From assembly GCF_947493865.1 (NCBI RefSeq), contig NZ_CANLTC010000012.1, positions 1-64,000 of the forward strand: a DNA stretch of 64,000 nucleotides, in the 5' to 3' direction. The notes below the pieces were generated by a model. It saw only the letters and a list, made by a program, of their open reading frames with translations. It ran no database searches and was not told where the DNA came from. Made by a program: the position numbers and the translations under genes. Position 1 is the stretch's first letter. Every line of letters begins with the position of its first letter. This stretch comes from an uncultured Halomonas sp. GTDB taxonomy: Bacteria; Pseudomonadota; Gammaproteobacteria; Pseudomonadales; Halomonadaceae. Positions 37,388-46,338 of the stretch are shown one piece after another.

Positions 37388-38802
37388 CGGGAGCCAGGCT
37401 CGGTGCCGTGGCGCACTGGACGCTGGGAAGACGTTTACTGGCAGCAGCACTGGTGCTGGTGCTGCTGGTGCTGCCCTTGGCGGGAGTGGGGCTGGCCTAT
37501 AACTTTCGTGAGGCGGTGACGACCTCCTTCGATCAACGTCTGACGTCGCTTTTGCGAGTGATGCTGGCCCGGCTCGAGCAGGACCCGATCAGCCGCCGAC
37601 TCGACACCACGCTTTCCTTGGGGGACCCACGTTTTTCCCGGGTGTTTTCCGGCTGGTACTGGCAGGTGACCGACACCCGGGACACGACGCTGGTTTCCCG
37701 CTCGTTGTGGGATCAACGCCTGCCGGTGATCCAGTCCGAGGGTGAAACGCTGCGTAATGCCATGGGGCCGCGAGGTGAGCCGTTGCGTATCGCCGAACGC
37801 GATATTCGCCTGCCGGGCCATCCACACCGTCTGCATGTGAGTGTTGCGGCTTCCAGGGAAGGGCTGGAGGCAGAGGTCGCCCGTTTCGAGTGGCTGTTGG
37901 GCTTGTCGCTTTTGACCCTTGGCGTGTTGCTGTTGGCCGGACTTGCCCTGCAGATTCATTGGGGATTGGCGCCGCTGCGCCGGCTGCATGCCAATCTGCG
38001 TGCCATCGAGAGTGGCGAGCAAAAACGGCTGGATACGCATCTACCCGGTGAGCTTCGGGAACTGGCCCGGGCCATGAATGAAGTGATCGAACGGGACGAG
38101 CGCATGATCACACGAGGGCGCGATGCGGCGGGCAATCTGGCCCATGCCTTGAAAACCCCGGTCAGCGTGCTCAAGACCCTGGCGGAGCGCCTTGCCAAGG
38201 AGCCTCGTCATCAAATACGCGCAGAAGTCGCCCGTATCGATACGGCGGTGCGCCATCATCTGGCGCGTGCATCCGCCGCGGGAAGCGCCTCTCTGAGCGG
38301 TCGAGTGTCGCTGAAGATAACCATCATGCCAGTGGTCGAAGGCCTCGCGCGCCTGGCCGAGCGTCGCGCCATCCTTTTCGAGTATCATCTCGATGAGACG
38401 CTCTATGTGCGCATGGACCCTCAGGATCTCCAGGAACTGGTCGGCAACTTGCTGGATAATGCCCTGCGTTGGGCTGAAACCCGAGTGGTTCTGAAAGCGA
38501 ACGCAACGAATGACGGTTTAAGGCTGAGCATCGATGACGACGGGCCGGGCATGAACGCGTGGCAGCGGGAGCGGGCCTTGAAGCGGGGCGCCCGGCTGGA
38601 TGAACGGCGCTCCGATGCTGATTCTGGCTTTGATTCGAGTCCCGATACCGGCTTTTATCCGAGCCCCGATACCGGCTCTGGGCTGGGGCTTGCCATCGTC
38701 GAAGATCTGGTCACGCTTTATGGCGGGCAGCTGCAGCTGGAAGATTCCGCTCTTGGTGGGCTATGCGCCCGGATCTGGTTGCCCGGCACGGCATCCGCAT
38801 GA
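37384..38802 (+). CDS. Sensor histidine kinase with tandem repeats in the ATP lid
   Basis: 472 residues of PhoQ/QseC type: transmembrane segments at about 17-39 and 170-192 flank a periplasmic sensor; HAMP follows; the H-box NLAHALKTP has H254; N-box ELVGNLLDNALRWAE; G1 DDDGPGM (384-390); G2 GSGLGLAI (431-438). Between G1 and G2 the lid contains about 2.5 copies of an 8-residue unit (PDTGFYPS) encoded by a 24-bp tandem repeat at about 38620-38674. Such repeat expansion is unusual in an active site. It pairs with the upstream regulator. Confidence 0.93.
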   Translation: MTGARLGAVAHWTLGRRLLAAALVLVLLVLPLAGVGLAYNFREAVTTSFDQRLTSLLRVMLARLEQDPISRRLDTTLSLGDPRFSRVFSGWYWQVTDTRDTTLVSRSLWDQRLPVIQSEGETLRNAMGPRGEPLRIAERDIRLPGHPHRLHVSVAASREGLEAEVARFEWLLGLSLLTLGVLLLAGLALQIHWGLAPLRRLHANLRAIESGEQKRLDTHLPGELRELARAMNEVIERDERMITRGRDAAGNLAHALKTPVSVLKTLAERLAKEPRHQIRAEVARIDTAVRHHLARASAAGSASLSGRVSLKITIMPVVEGLARLAERRAILFEYHLDETLYVRMDPQDLQELVGNLLDNALRWAETRVVLKANATNDGLRLSIDDDGPGMNAWQRERALKRGARLDERRSDADSGFDSSPDTGFYPSPDTGSGLGLAIVEDLVTLYGGQLQLEDSALGGLCARIWLPGTASA

Positions 38803-39042
38803 CGTTCAAAGGCAAAGTTGCGTTACCATACGCTTCACCCATTCAGCAATTTCCCCATACGCTCGTCAAGGAATTGCTGAATAAATAGACGAGCGAAATG
38901 AAGTACAAGGCGCACGGAACACAGAAGGCGAGACATAACATGGGGTTAGGCGAGCCTTCGACCGGGCTGGCGTACCAGTACCGCGTAACGCAGTAATTCG
39001 TTCGCGTAGACATTTATGCAGTGATTCCCTAAAGGAGGCCTC
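38803..39042. other. Intergenic region between kinase and transaldolase, mostly a MITE-like element
   Basis: Contains ATTCAGCAATTTCC (38841-38854), which is inversely related to the left end of the element at 38870, then the element itself up to 39028. TAAAGGAGG at 39030-39038 is the ribosome binding site of tal. The tal promoter must lie inside or before the element. Confidence 0.6.
38870..39028. mobile_element. MITE-like element, about 159 bp, with imperfect terminal inverted repeats
   Basis: The left end GGAATTGCTGAATAAAT (38870-38886) and the reverse complement of the right end, GGAATCACTGCATAAAT (39012-39028), match at 14 of 17 positions. A further GCGAA follows 6 bases inward on both sides. 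No ORF lies inside. It has the layout of a non-autonomous transposable element. I cannot name the family, and no clear target-site duplication is seen. Confidence 0.6.
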
Positions 39043-39999
39043 ATGTCCAGTCAACTGGATGCCCTCAAGCAACATTCGATGGTGGTTGCCGATACCGGCG
39101 ATCTCGACGCCATTCGTCGCTACGAGCCCCAGGATGCCACCACCAATCCATCGCTGATCTTGAAGGCCTTCGATCTGCCCGGCCATCAGGCGCTGATCGA
39201 CGAGACTCTGGCGAAGGTCAAGGGTGAAACAAGCGATGCTCAGGCGCGTATCGATCAAGCGGTGGATCGCCTGTCGGTGGCCATCGGCAGTGAGATCGCC
39301 GGTATCGTACCGGGGCGGGTCTCCACGGAAGTGGCGGCCAAGCTCTCTTTTGATAAAGACGCCAGCATCGCCAAGGCCCACCAGCTGATCGAACTTTACG
39401 ACCGACACGGCATCGGCCGCGATCGGGTGCTGATCAAGCTGGCCTCCACCTGGGAAGGCATTCGCGCCGCCGAGACCCTGGAACGCGAAGGCATCCAATG
39501 CAACCTGACCCTTTTGTTCAGCGATGCCCAGGCCCGGGCCTGCTTCGATGCGGGTGTGCATCTGATCTCGCCCTTCGTCGGCCGTGTCACCGACTGGTAC
39601 AAGAAAGAGACCGGCAAGGAGTACGCGGCCGAAGACGATCCCGGTGTCCAGTTCGTGCGCAATGTCTGCCGAGTGGCCAGCAACTACCGTTACGATACCG
39701 TGGTCATGGGGGCGAGCTTTCGTACCACCGGACAGATCCTGGCCCTGGCGGGCTGCAACCGCCTGACCATCTCACCGGCGCTGCTCGAGGAGCTGGCCGG
39801 AAGCGAAGGCGATGTAGAGCGCAAGATCACCGATGTGGGGGAGGCCAGCGAGCGCCTGACGCCCCTGAGCGAAGCCGAATTTCGCTGGGGCCATAACGAA
39901 GACGCCATGGCCAACGACAAGCTGGCGGAAGGCATTCGCCGCTTTGCCGCGGATCAGAATGAGTTGGAAAAGCGACTGCAGCAGCGTCTAGAGGGGTGA
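39043..39999 (+). CDS. tal: Transaldolase
   Basis: Moves dihydroxyacetone units between sugar phosphates in the non-oxidative pentose phosphate pathway. 318 residues, alpha/beta barrel. Seen: [26 protein letters not shown] with the Schiff-base K132, [35 protein letters not shown] and [26 protein letters not shown]132 is at the same number as in E. coli TalB. The ribosome binding site AAGGAGG abuts a MITE-like element. Confidence 0.97.
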   Translation: MSSQLDALKQHSMVVADTGDLDAIRRYEPQDATTNPSLILKAFDLPGHQALIDETLAKVKGETSDAQARIDQAVDRLSVAIGSEIAGIVPGRVSTEVAAKLSFDKDASIAKAHQLIELYDRHGIGRDRVLIKLASTWEGIRAAETLEREGIQCNLTLLFSDAQARACFDAGVHLISPFVGRVTDWYKKETGKEYAAEDDPGVQFVRNVCRVASNYRYDTVVMGASFRTTGQILALAGCNRLTISPALLEELAGSEGDVERKITDVGEASERLTPLSEAEFRWGHNEDAMANDKLAEGIRRFAADQNELEKRLQQRLEG

Positions 40000-40009
40000 C
40001 TACGGAAAA

Positions 40010-40324
40010 TTAGCCTACCAACGCCCGCCAAAGCGCCGCGCTGAGAATGCCTGCGGCGATGGCGATCAGGGGCTTGCGCGTGAGCAGCATGGCGACAAGC
40101 GTCGCCACCAAAGCCAGACGCGCGCCCCAGTCGCCTTCGACCGCCGTGGGCATGATCACCGCAACCAATACCGACCCGGACATGGCATTGATGAAGCGCT
40201 CCATGCGTGGGCCGATAGGCACCCGTGACATGATCAGCACACCGCCACTGCGGGTCAGGTAAGTGATCAAGGCCATGATCAGGATTGCCAACAGGGCTCC
40301 GAAGGGCGTTGTTGGCAGGCTCAA
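40010..40324 (-). CDS. azlD: AzlD-family branched-chain amino acid exporter subunit
   Basis: 104 residues with four hydrophobic helices; LLAILIMALITYLTRSGGVLI is the typical AzlD N-terminus (LxTYLxR). The likely start is TTG 40324, whose TTGA overlaps the azlC stop; the longer frame lies inside azlC. Together with AzlC it forms a permease exporting branched-chain amino acids or analogues. Its stop is 10 bases from the tal stop (convergent). Confidence 0.85.
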   Translation of the reverse strand: MSLPTTPFGALLAILIMALITYLTRSGGVLIMSRVPIGPRMERFINAMSGSVLVAVIMPTAVEGDWGARLALVATLVAMLLTRKPLIAIAAGILSAALWRALVG

Positions 40325-41052
40325 GAGGCACGCCTCGTGTTGCGGGTGCCCTTGGCCGGCAACCATAATCCGGCCAGGCCACCAGCCAGTGCACCGACAA
40401 TCACGTGGGAATTGGCAGGTAACCAGCGCAGCGCGACGAAAGCGGCCAGGGCGGCAACGCTCCACGGTACCAGGATGGACAACTGACGTGCGCCGCCGAC
40501 CAGCATTGAGAGCAGAAAGCAGCCCATGATCACATCGAGCCCATAGCGTTCAGGATCGGTGATGCCGCTACCGAAGATTACGCCGATCAGTGTTCCGATC
40601 AGCCAGGCCAGCCACAGCGCCAATCCGCCGCCCACTAGCATACCAACGTTACGTTCGCCACGGCGAAAGTCGTCGGCGGCCATCGCCCAGTTTGAGTCAC
40701 TCAATACCACAAGGCTGGCATAGCGCTGGCGGGTCGGCAGATGTTGCAGCCAAGGATAGAGCGCGGCGCCCATCAGCAGGTGGCGGGCATTGATGGCGAA
40801 GGTCGTGGCGATCAAGGCGACCAGCGGAATCTCGGGGCCCCATATCTCGAGGACGGCAAATTGAGAGGCGCCGGCGAAGACCAGCGCGCTCATCAGTAGC
40901 GTCTCGACATCCGATAGCCCGCGTTGGACCGCGGCGACCCCGAAAGCCAGACCAAAAGCGATGACGAACAGCGCAATAGGCGCCATGCGCCGCATGCCGA
41001 GAAGCGTGCCGGCAATATCCAGGCGCGCGCCGGTTGAGGAAGGTGACGCCAT
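40321..41052 (-). CDS. azlC: AzlC-family branched-chain amino acid exporter subunit
   Basis: 243 residues, about five to seven transmembrane helices. Signature: FVIAFGLAFGVAAVQRGLSDVETLLMSALVFAGASQFA and FAINARHLLMGAALYPWL, as in AzlC/YgaZ. It overlaps azlD, the partner subunit. ATG 41052 is used; the six codons before it in the longer frame add nothing family-like. No Lrp-type regulator is adjacent. Confidence 0.9.
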   Translation of the reverse strand: MASPSSTGARLDIAGTLLGMRRMAPIALFVIAFGLAFGVAAVQRGLSDVETLLMSALVFAGASQFAVLEIWGPEIPLVALIATTFAINARHLLMGAALYPWLQHLPTRQRYASLVVLSDSNWAMAADDFRRGERNVGMLVGGGLALWLAWLIGTLIGVIFGSGITDPERYGLDVIMGCFLLSMLVGGARQLSILVPWSVAALAAFVALRWLPANSHVIVGALAGGLAGLWLPAKGTRNTRRAS

Positions 41053-41142
41053 GCGAGTCTTACCGCGCAAGTTTTATATTAGTGAATCTCGTATCCTGCC
41101 TCTGCCACGGGATGACTGCAAGTGGATTGGTTGGTCGGAAAG

Positions 41143-42138
41143 CTAGGTTCGCCACACTTCCGCCAGAATCTCGAAGGAGCGCTTGCGGTCTACCTGGCGA
41201 TAGACGTCTGTTGCGATCATCAGCTCGTTCGCCTGGGTCTGTTCCAGAAAGCGCTCCAGCCCCTCGCGCACCGTGTCCGGGCCGCCGATCACTGCGGCCC
41301 CCATATTCTGGCTGACCATGGCGCGCTCCTGAGGCGACCAGTCGAGGCTTTCTGTTGGTGGCAGTGCGCGGGTGCTGTGCCCGCGAATCAAGCTGAGAAA
41401 CTTCTGCTGGGCAGTGGAGGCAAGATAGGTCGCCTGAGCGTCGTTATCCGCGGCGATCACCGGCATTCCCACCATGGCGTAGGGCTCGTCGAGCACCTGG
41501 GAGGGCTGGAACTGTTCGCGATACAGGCGCAATGCCTCGAACAGGTAGCCCGGGGCGAACTGAGCGGCGAAGGCGAAGGGTAAACCCAGGCGCGCAGCCA
41601 GTTGAGCGCTGTAACCGCTCGAGCCCAGCAGCCAGATCGGCACGTGGGTGCCTTGCCCGGGATTGGCCCGCACCCGCTGACCTGGTGTGGCGTCCCCCAG
41701 GTAGCGGCGCAGTTCATCGAGCTGGTCGGGAAAATCGCTCACCCCGGAGCGCGGATCGCGACGCATGGCCGCCATGGTGACGCCGTCGGAGCCGGGCGCG
41801 CGCCCCAGGCCCAGATCGATGCGCCGGGGGTAGAGGGTTTCCAGGGTGCCGAACTGCTCCGCGATCACCAGGGGCGGGTGATTGGGCAGCATGATGCCGC
41901 CGGCGCCGACACGAATGTGGCTTGTGGCGCCCGCCACATGCCCGATCAGTACCGCAGTGGCGGCACTGGCGATGCCGTCGATGTTGTGATGCTCCGCCAA
42001 CCAGTAGCGATTGAACCCGAGGCCTTCGACCTGCTGAGCAAGTTCGACGGTATTGGTGAAGGTTTCACTGACGCTGCCTCCTTGACGGATGGGCGCCAAG
42101 TCGAGGACGGAGAGCGGTGTATCGCGGAGTCGAGGCAT
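41143..42138 (-). CDS. LLM-class flavin-dependent oxidoreductase (luciferase-like monooxygenase)
   Basis: 331 residues. Luciferase-like barrel: [84 protein letters not shown], and [24 protein letters not shown]. These match the MsnO8/YhbW-type subgroup, which is closest to bacterial luciferase but of unknown substrate. ATG 42138 has GGGAGA 6-7 bases upstream. Confidence 0.9.
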   Translation of the reverse strand: MPRLRDTPLSVLDLAPIRQGGSVSETFTNTVELAQQVEGLGFNRYWLAEHHNIDGIASAATAVLIGHVAGATSHIRVGAGGIMLPNHPPLVIAEQFGTLETLYPRRIDLGLGRAPGSDGVTMAAMRRDPRSGVSDFPDQLDELRRYLGDATPGQRVRANPGQGTHVPIWLLGSSGYSAQLAARLGLPFAFAAQFAPGYLFEALRLYREQFQPSQVLDEPYAMVGMPVIAADNDAQATYLASTAQQKFLSLIRGHSTRALPPTESLDWSPQERAMVSQNMGAAVIGGPDTVREGLERFLEQTQANELMIATDVYRQVDRKRSFEILAEVWRT

Positions 42139-42231
42139 GCTGTTTCTCCCAAAAGACTCGGGCGCCATTTAATTAGCGCCCTTATTAGTGTCTTTTCTGG
42201 GGCCATCCACACCAGATTGCAAGGCTGAGAC

Positions 42232-42840
42232 TTACAAGAAGTAGTCTTTGAGCTGCCAACCCAGCCATGCCACTAGTATCAGCAGAAGAACGGCGCCCAC
42301 CTTGCGGGAATGCCGCTTCCAGATCCGCGTGGCGGCATCGCCGAATATTTGTACCAGCAGCGCCAAACCAAAGTAGCGCACCCCGCGTGCGACACAGGCC
42401 GCCGCCAGAAACAGCAGGAAAGGGTAGTTGCTGGCCCCGGCGACCAGCATGGCGATCTGAAAGGGCACCGGTGTGATGCCGATGGCCAGGATCGCCAGGA
42501 AGCCTTGCTCCTCGAAGCGCGTTTGAAAGCTGTCATAGACCTGTTGGCTGCCGAAGAACGAGATCAGCGTGTCCCCCCATTGTTCCATCGCCAGACTGCC
42601 CAGCCAGAAGCCCACCGTGGCGGCGGTCAGGTTGCCTGCCAGGGCTACCGCGGCGATACGCCATTTTTTGTCCGGGTGCGACAGCATCCAGGGAATCAGG
42701 ATGATCTCGATGGGAATGGGAATCAGCAGGGTTTCAAGCATCGAGGCCAGGAACAGCAGCCAATAGGCGTGATTCGATCTGGCAAGGCGGTCGAGCCAGG
42801 CGGTGGAAGAGGCTATGGATGTGAAGGAAGGTAAAGACAT
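42232..42840 (-). CDS. YqaA-family (VTT/DedA-like) membrane protein
   Basis: 202 residues with about five membrane segments. The sequence LASMLETLLIPIPIEIILIPWMLSHP, then GNLTAATVGFWLGSLAMEQWG and a GITPVPFQIAMLVAGAS re-entrant-type motif, is that of YqaA proteins within the VTT (SNARE-associated) superfamily, some of which move lipids across membranes. The function here is unknown. It is divergent from the BCCT transporter. Confidence 0.87.
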   Translation of the reverse strand: MSLPSFTSIASSTAWLDRLARSNHAYWLLFLASMLETLLIPIPIEIILIPWMLSHPDKKWRIAAVALAGNLTAATVGFWLGSLAMEQWGDTLISFFGSQQVYDSFQTRFEEQGFLAILAIGITPVPFQIAMLVAGASNYPFLLFLAAACVARGVRYFGLALLVQIFGDAATRIWKRHSRKVGAVLLLILVAWLGWQLKDYFL

Positions 42841-42893
42841 GCGGCGCCCATGTAAGTGGATGATTTAAAGGTTTACCGCCGGGTGAATTAGAA

Positions 42894-42920
42894 TGCTGCG
42901 ATCTATAAGCTGTCGCAGCA
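42894..42920. promoter_or_regulatory. Inverted repeat upstream of the BCCT transporter
   Basis: TGCTGCGA (42894-42901) and TCGCAGCA (42913-42920) are perfect inverted repeats with an 11-base spacer, 35 bases before the transporter start. It could be an operator or a 5' UTR hairpin. No regulator gene is adjacent. Confidence 0.35.
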
Positions 42921-42954
42921 ATAGTCTATACGGTATCTCGCTCAAGGAAGAAAT

Positions 42955-44589
42955 ATGACCAATTTTGGACGTCAACGCGTCTTTATCGTCTCCGCTTTGA
43001 TCATTGTCACCCTGGTCGCTATCGGGGCTGCAGTTCCGGAACAATTCAGCAATTTTGCCGATTCTGCCCTCGGCGTCATCGGTCGCTATTTCGGCTGGTT
43101 CTATCTGTTCTCGGTATTCGGTTTCGTGCTGTTTCTGTTCGCGCTTGCCTTCAGCAAGTACGGCAAGATCCGCCTGGGGCCCCAGGACAGTACGCCGACC
43201 TACAGCTTTTTCTCCTGGGTCAGCATGCTGCTGGCCGCCGGGTTCGGGGTCGGGCTGGTGTTCTATGGCATGGCGGAACCCATGACCCACTACCTGCACC
43301 CGCCCTATGGCGATGTTGCGCCAGAAACGGCCGCTTCCGCGCGCTATGCCATTCAATATAGCTTCTTCAACTGGGGCATTCACCAGTGGGCGGCATTCTC
43401 CATCGTCGGGCTGATCATCGCCTATTTTCAGTTCCGCAAGGGCCAGGCGGGCCTGGTTTCTTCGGTGCTCTCTTCCGTGACCGCCAAGCGCCCGAAGGCA
43501 AGAAAGCTGGCGCCGGCCCTGGATATCTTTGCGGTGGTGGCGACGGTCATGGGGGTGGCCACCTCGATCGGCCTGGCGGTACTGCAGATCAACGGTGGCC
43601 TGCATACCGTCTTTGGGGTCGAGGAAAGCGCACTGTGGAAGTTCATCATCATGGGGGCGATGTTCGCCTGCTACATGCTGTCGACCTGGTCGGGGCTGGA
43701 CAAGGGCATCAAGCGGCTTTCCAACCTCAATTTGACGCTGTGTTTCGCCCTCATGCTCTACGTGCTGTTCACCGGCCCTACTTTGGCCATTCTCGAGACC
43801 ATCACCCTGGGCATCGGCGATTATCTGCAGAACTTCGTGGCCATGAGTCTGCGCACCACGCCTTACAGCGATAATACCTGGGCCAACGATTGGACGATCT
43901 TCTACTGGGCCTGGGTGATTGCCTGGTCGCCCTTCGTCGGTACCTTCGTGGCTCGGGTTTCTCGCGGTCGTACCATCAAGGAGTATGTATTTGGCGTTCT
44001 GATCGTGCCGCCGCTACTGGCCTGTTTGTGGATCGGTATCTTCGGTGGTGCGGCAATCAATCTGGAGATGTCCGGCGATGTGGGCCTTGCCGCCGCAACG
44101 GATGAGAACATTACCGTGGCGCTGTTTCAGATGTTCGATCTGATGCCCTTTTCCAATGTGCTGTCAGTGGTCGCCCTGTGCTTGATCTTCATCTTCCTGG
44201 TCACTTCCGCAGATTCCGCCACCTACATCGTGGCGCAGATGACCGACGGTGGTTCGATCAACCCGCCGCTCTACAAGCGTGTGGCCTGGGGTGTACTCAT
44301 CGCCGCCATCTGCCTGACCCTGATCATTGCCGGTGGCCTCAAGGGATTGCAGTCCGCTGCGGTGCTCTCGGCGCTGCCGTTTACCTTTATCATCTATGTC
44401 ATGATCTTCGTGTTGATCAAGGAGCTGCGCGCCGATCGCAAGGCCATGCTCACCACGCTTTATCGCCGTCATGGCGAGACCCCAGTAGGGGCGGATGCGT
44501 TTGAAGCAGAGCAAATAGCGGATGAAGATCGCTATCGGCGGGCACCGGATGTGGTCAATCGGCGTATCAATCCAAGAGGGAGCCGGTAA
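42955..44589 (+). CDS. BCCT-family betaine/choline/carnitine transporter
   Basis: 544 residues, about twelve transmembrane helices. Family signatures: FGVGLVFYGMAEPMTHY, NWGIHQWAAFSIVGLIIAYFQFRK and NDWTIFYWAWVIAWSPFVGTFVARVSRGRTIKEYVFGVL, the last carrying the tryptophan-rich substrate region. BCCT carriers import compatible solutes such as glycine betaine by sodium or proton symport, central to a halophile. The C-terminal tail is charged (about 45 residues) and may be the osmosensor. AAGGAAGAA precedes the ATG. Confidence 0.95.
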   Translation: MTNFGRQRVFIVSALIIVTLVAIGAAVPEQFSNFADSALGVIGRYFGWFYLFSVFGFVLFLFALAFSKYGKIRLGPQDSTPTYSFFSWVSMLLAAGFGVGLVFYGMAEPMTHYLHPPYGDVAPETAASARYAIQYSFFNWGIHQWAAFSIVGLIIAYFQFRKGQAGLVSSVLSSVTAKRPKARKLAPALDIFAVVATVMGVATSIGLAVLQINGGLHTVFGVEESALWKFIIMGAMFACYMLSTWSGLDKGIKRLSNLNLTLCFALMLYVLFTGPTLAILETITLGIGDYLQNFVAMSLRTTPYSDNTWANDWTIFYWAWVIAWSPFVGTFVARVSRGRTIKEYVFGVLIVPPLLACLWIGIFGGAAINLEMSGDVGLAAATDENITVALFQMFDLMPFSNVLSVVALCLIFIFLVTSADSATYIVAQMTDGGSINPPLYKRVAWGVLIAAICLTLIIAGGLKGLQSAAVLSALPFTFIIYVMIFVLIKELRADRKAMLTTLYRRHGETPVGADAFEAEQIADEDRYRRAPDVVNRRINPRGSR

Positions 44590-44644
44590 GAGGCAATGGT
44601 GCTAAGCTAATATATATAGTCGAGGCCGAGTACCGGACACTGCC

Positions 44645-44815
44645 ATGTCTTCATTCAGAAGACCTTCATTCAAGAAATCTTCCCTTTCTTCCCGGCGCGG
44701 GGCAACGCGACGTTCCGCGCCGGAAAACGATCGTTGGCTCAACCGCCTGCTCGATATTGCCGTGGCGTCAGCCTTACTTGTCGGGAGCGCGGCACTGTTG
44801 ATCAGTCAGTTCTAG
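44645..44815 (+). CDS. Small basic single-span membrane protein
   Basis: A 56-codon ORF not long enough for routine calling. The first 30 residues are rich in Ser and Arg (MSSFRRPSFKKSSLSSRRG), followed by a hydrophobic helix (LLDIAVASALLVGSAALLI), so a single-span small protein is plausible. It lies in the gap between the BCCT gene and a convergent membrane protein. No strong ribosome binding site is seen. Confidence 0.4.
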   Translation: MSSFRRPSFKKSSLSSRRGATRRSAPENDRWLNRLLDIAVASALLVGSAALLISQF

Positions 44816-44832
44816 CGCATCGTTGGCGCCGA

Positions 44833-45270
44833 TTATGTCGTGGAGGACTTGCCGTGTCTTCCAAGGCCCAACTGAAACACCCGGGCGAATACCAGGGTGC
44901 CCACGCCCCAGGCGGCATTGACGATAAAGCCGATGGGGAAGACGCCAAGGTTGAACCCACGCCCCTTGAGCGGGAAGACGATCAGCATGGCCACCAAGGT
45001 CAGGGCAATGCCGCCGAACAACAGCGCCTTCCACCACTGCCCTTGAGTGACGTTGAAGTGATTAAACAACCACAGCATGAGGATGCCCCAGAGCCCGCCC
45101 CAGAAGCTGGCCGAGAACCAGGCTGGCACGCCCAGAGGCGGCGTCGGAGAGGCGTTATAAGGCGCTGAAGGCACGATGCCGAAGGCATGCAACAATCCGG
45201 CTGCAGCCTGATGAAAGCAGATCACCGCCAGAAAACCGGCGATGAAGGCAAGAACGATAAAACGCGCCAT
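44833..45270 (-). CDS. Hypothetical membrane protein
   Basis: 145 residues with four hydrophobic helices (about 3-25, 50-70, 78-98 and 108-130). Residues include FIAGFLAVICFHQAAAGLLHAFGIVP and WFSASFWGGLWGILML. The family is not recognised with confidence. ATG 45270 has GGAGCTTCC before it; the open frame beyond 45270 is not protein-like in composition. It is downstream of the phzF-like gene on the same strand. Confidence 0.75.
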   Translation of the reverse strand: MARFIVLAFIAGFLAVICFHQAAAGLLHAFGIVPSAPYNASPTPPLGVPAWFSASFWGGLWGILMLWLFNHFNVTQGQWWKALLFGGIALTLVAMLIVFPLKGRGFNLGVFPIGFIVNAAWGVGTLVFARVFQLGLGRHGKSSTT

Positions 45271-45317
45271 GGAAGCTCCAAGTAATTGAGAACGTGGAGC
45301 CCAAGTATGGGTGAAGA

Positions 45318-46196
45318 TCAAGGAGTCTGCATGCAGCCCTGGCCAATAATCACCGCCTGACCGCCGATGCGAATCGTCATGGCGTCGCCGTCCTGCTCGA
45401 CTTCCGCGACTATCCGGCTGGGGCGCCCCATCTCCACTCCCTGGTCGATCCGCCACCGCCAGAGGCCCGTACCTTTTTCAGCCATGGCCAACGCACCCAC
45501 CAAGGCTGCGGCCGCGCTGCCGGTGGCCGGGTCTTCATAAAGGCTCGCACCTAGAGTAAACATGCGGCAGCGCAGATTATTCGCCTGTTCGCTCGCCTCA
45601 TTCTTTACATAAAGATAAACGGCTTCATGGCCACTCGGCGATACCCAACGTGCCCAGAGGGCTGATGCGGGAATCGCGTTTTCAAGTGCTTCGACTGAAT
45701 CGAGTTCGATCAGATGGTAGGGCACCCCGCAGGAAGCGAGTACCGGCTCGCCGATGACCCGAGTCTCGTTCAGGCCAAGCAGCGAAGCGGCGCCACTACG
45801 ATCGAGCGTGCTGGCCCTCACGTCTACGGGTCGCGCCGTGGTGAAGTATGCCATCCCTTCCTCGAAACGCACTTCCAGCGGTCCCACGCCGGCTTCCAGA
45901 ATCAACGCCTGATCACGCTCGACCCATCCAAGCGCCGCCAGCAGGTGCGCCGTGCCCAGGGTAGGGTGCCCGGCGAAGGGCAGTTCTTGTTTCGGCGTGA
46001 AGATGCGCATCGGGTATCGGTTGGCTTCTTTCGCCTCGCCAACGAACACCGTCTCGGAAAGATTCAATTCATTGGCGATGGCCTGCATGCGTTCGGTCGT
46101 TAAATCGTCTCCATGGGGGAAGACCGCCAGCGGGTTGCCCGCGAAGGTGCGATCGGTAAACACGTCCAGCAGATAGTAGTCGGCTTTGTCAGGCAT
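45318..46196 (-). CDS. PhzF-family isomerase
   Basis: 292 residues with the diaminopimelate-epimerase-like fold of PhzF. Seen: DVFTDRTFAGNPLAVFP, NLSETVFV, MRIFTPKQELPFAGHPTLGTAHLL and a C-terminal EDPATGSAAAALVGAL. The family includes PhzF of phenazine synthesis, but most members, such as YddE, have no known substrate, and no other phenazine genes lie here. Start ATG 46196 (MPDKADYYLL) is chosen. Confidence 0.92.
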   Translation of the reverse strand: MPDKADYYLLDVFTDRTFAGNPLAVFPHGDDLTTERMQAIANELNLSETVFVGEAKEANRYPMRIFTPKQELPFAGHPTLGTAHLLAALGWVERDQALILEAGVGPLEVRFEEGMAYFTTARPVDVRASTLDRSGAASLLGLNETRVIGEPVLASCGVPYHLIELDSVEALENAIPASALWARWVSPSGHEAVYLYVKNEASEQANNLRCRMFTLGASLYEDPATGSAAAALVGALAMAEKGTGLWRWRIDQGVEMGRPSRIVAEVEQDGDAMTIRIGGQAVIIGQGCMQTP

Positions 46197-46338
46197 GGTT
46201 TCCTTCATAGGGTAAGGCTTTGCTCTCTAAAATAGGCTATCGCTCCTCGGTTTGCCTTGTGGCCACACGTGCCCATACTGAAACAATAGACAGATAACCA
46301 CTATCAGAATGGCATGATCATTGGGATAGTCTTGACTC

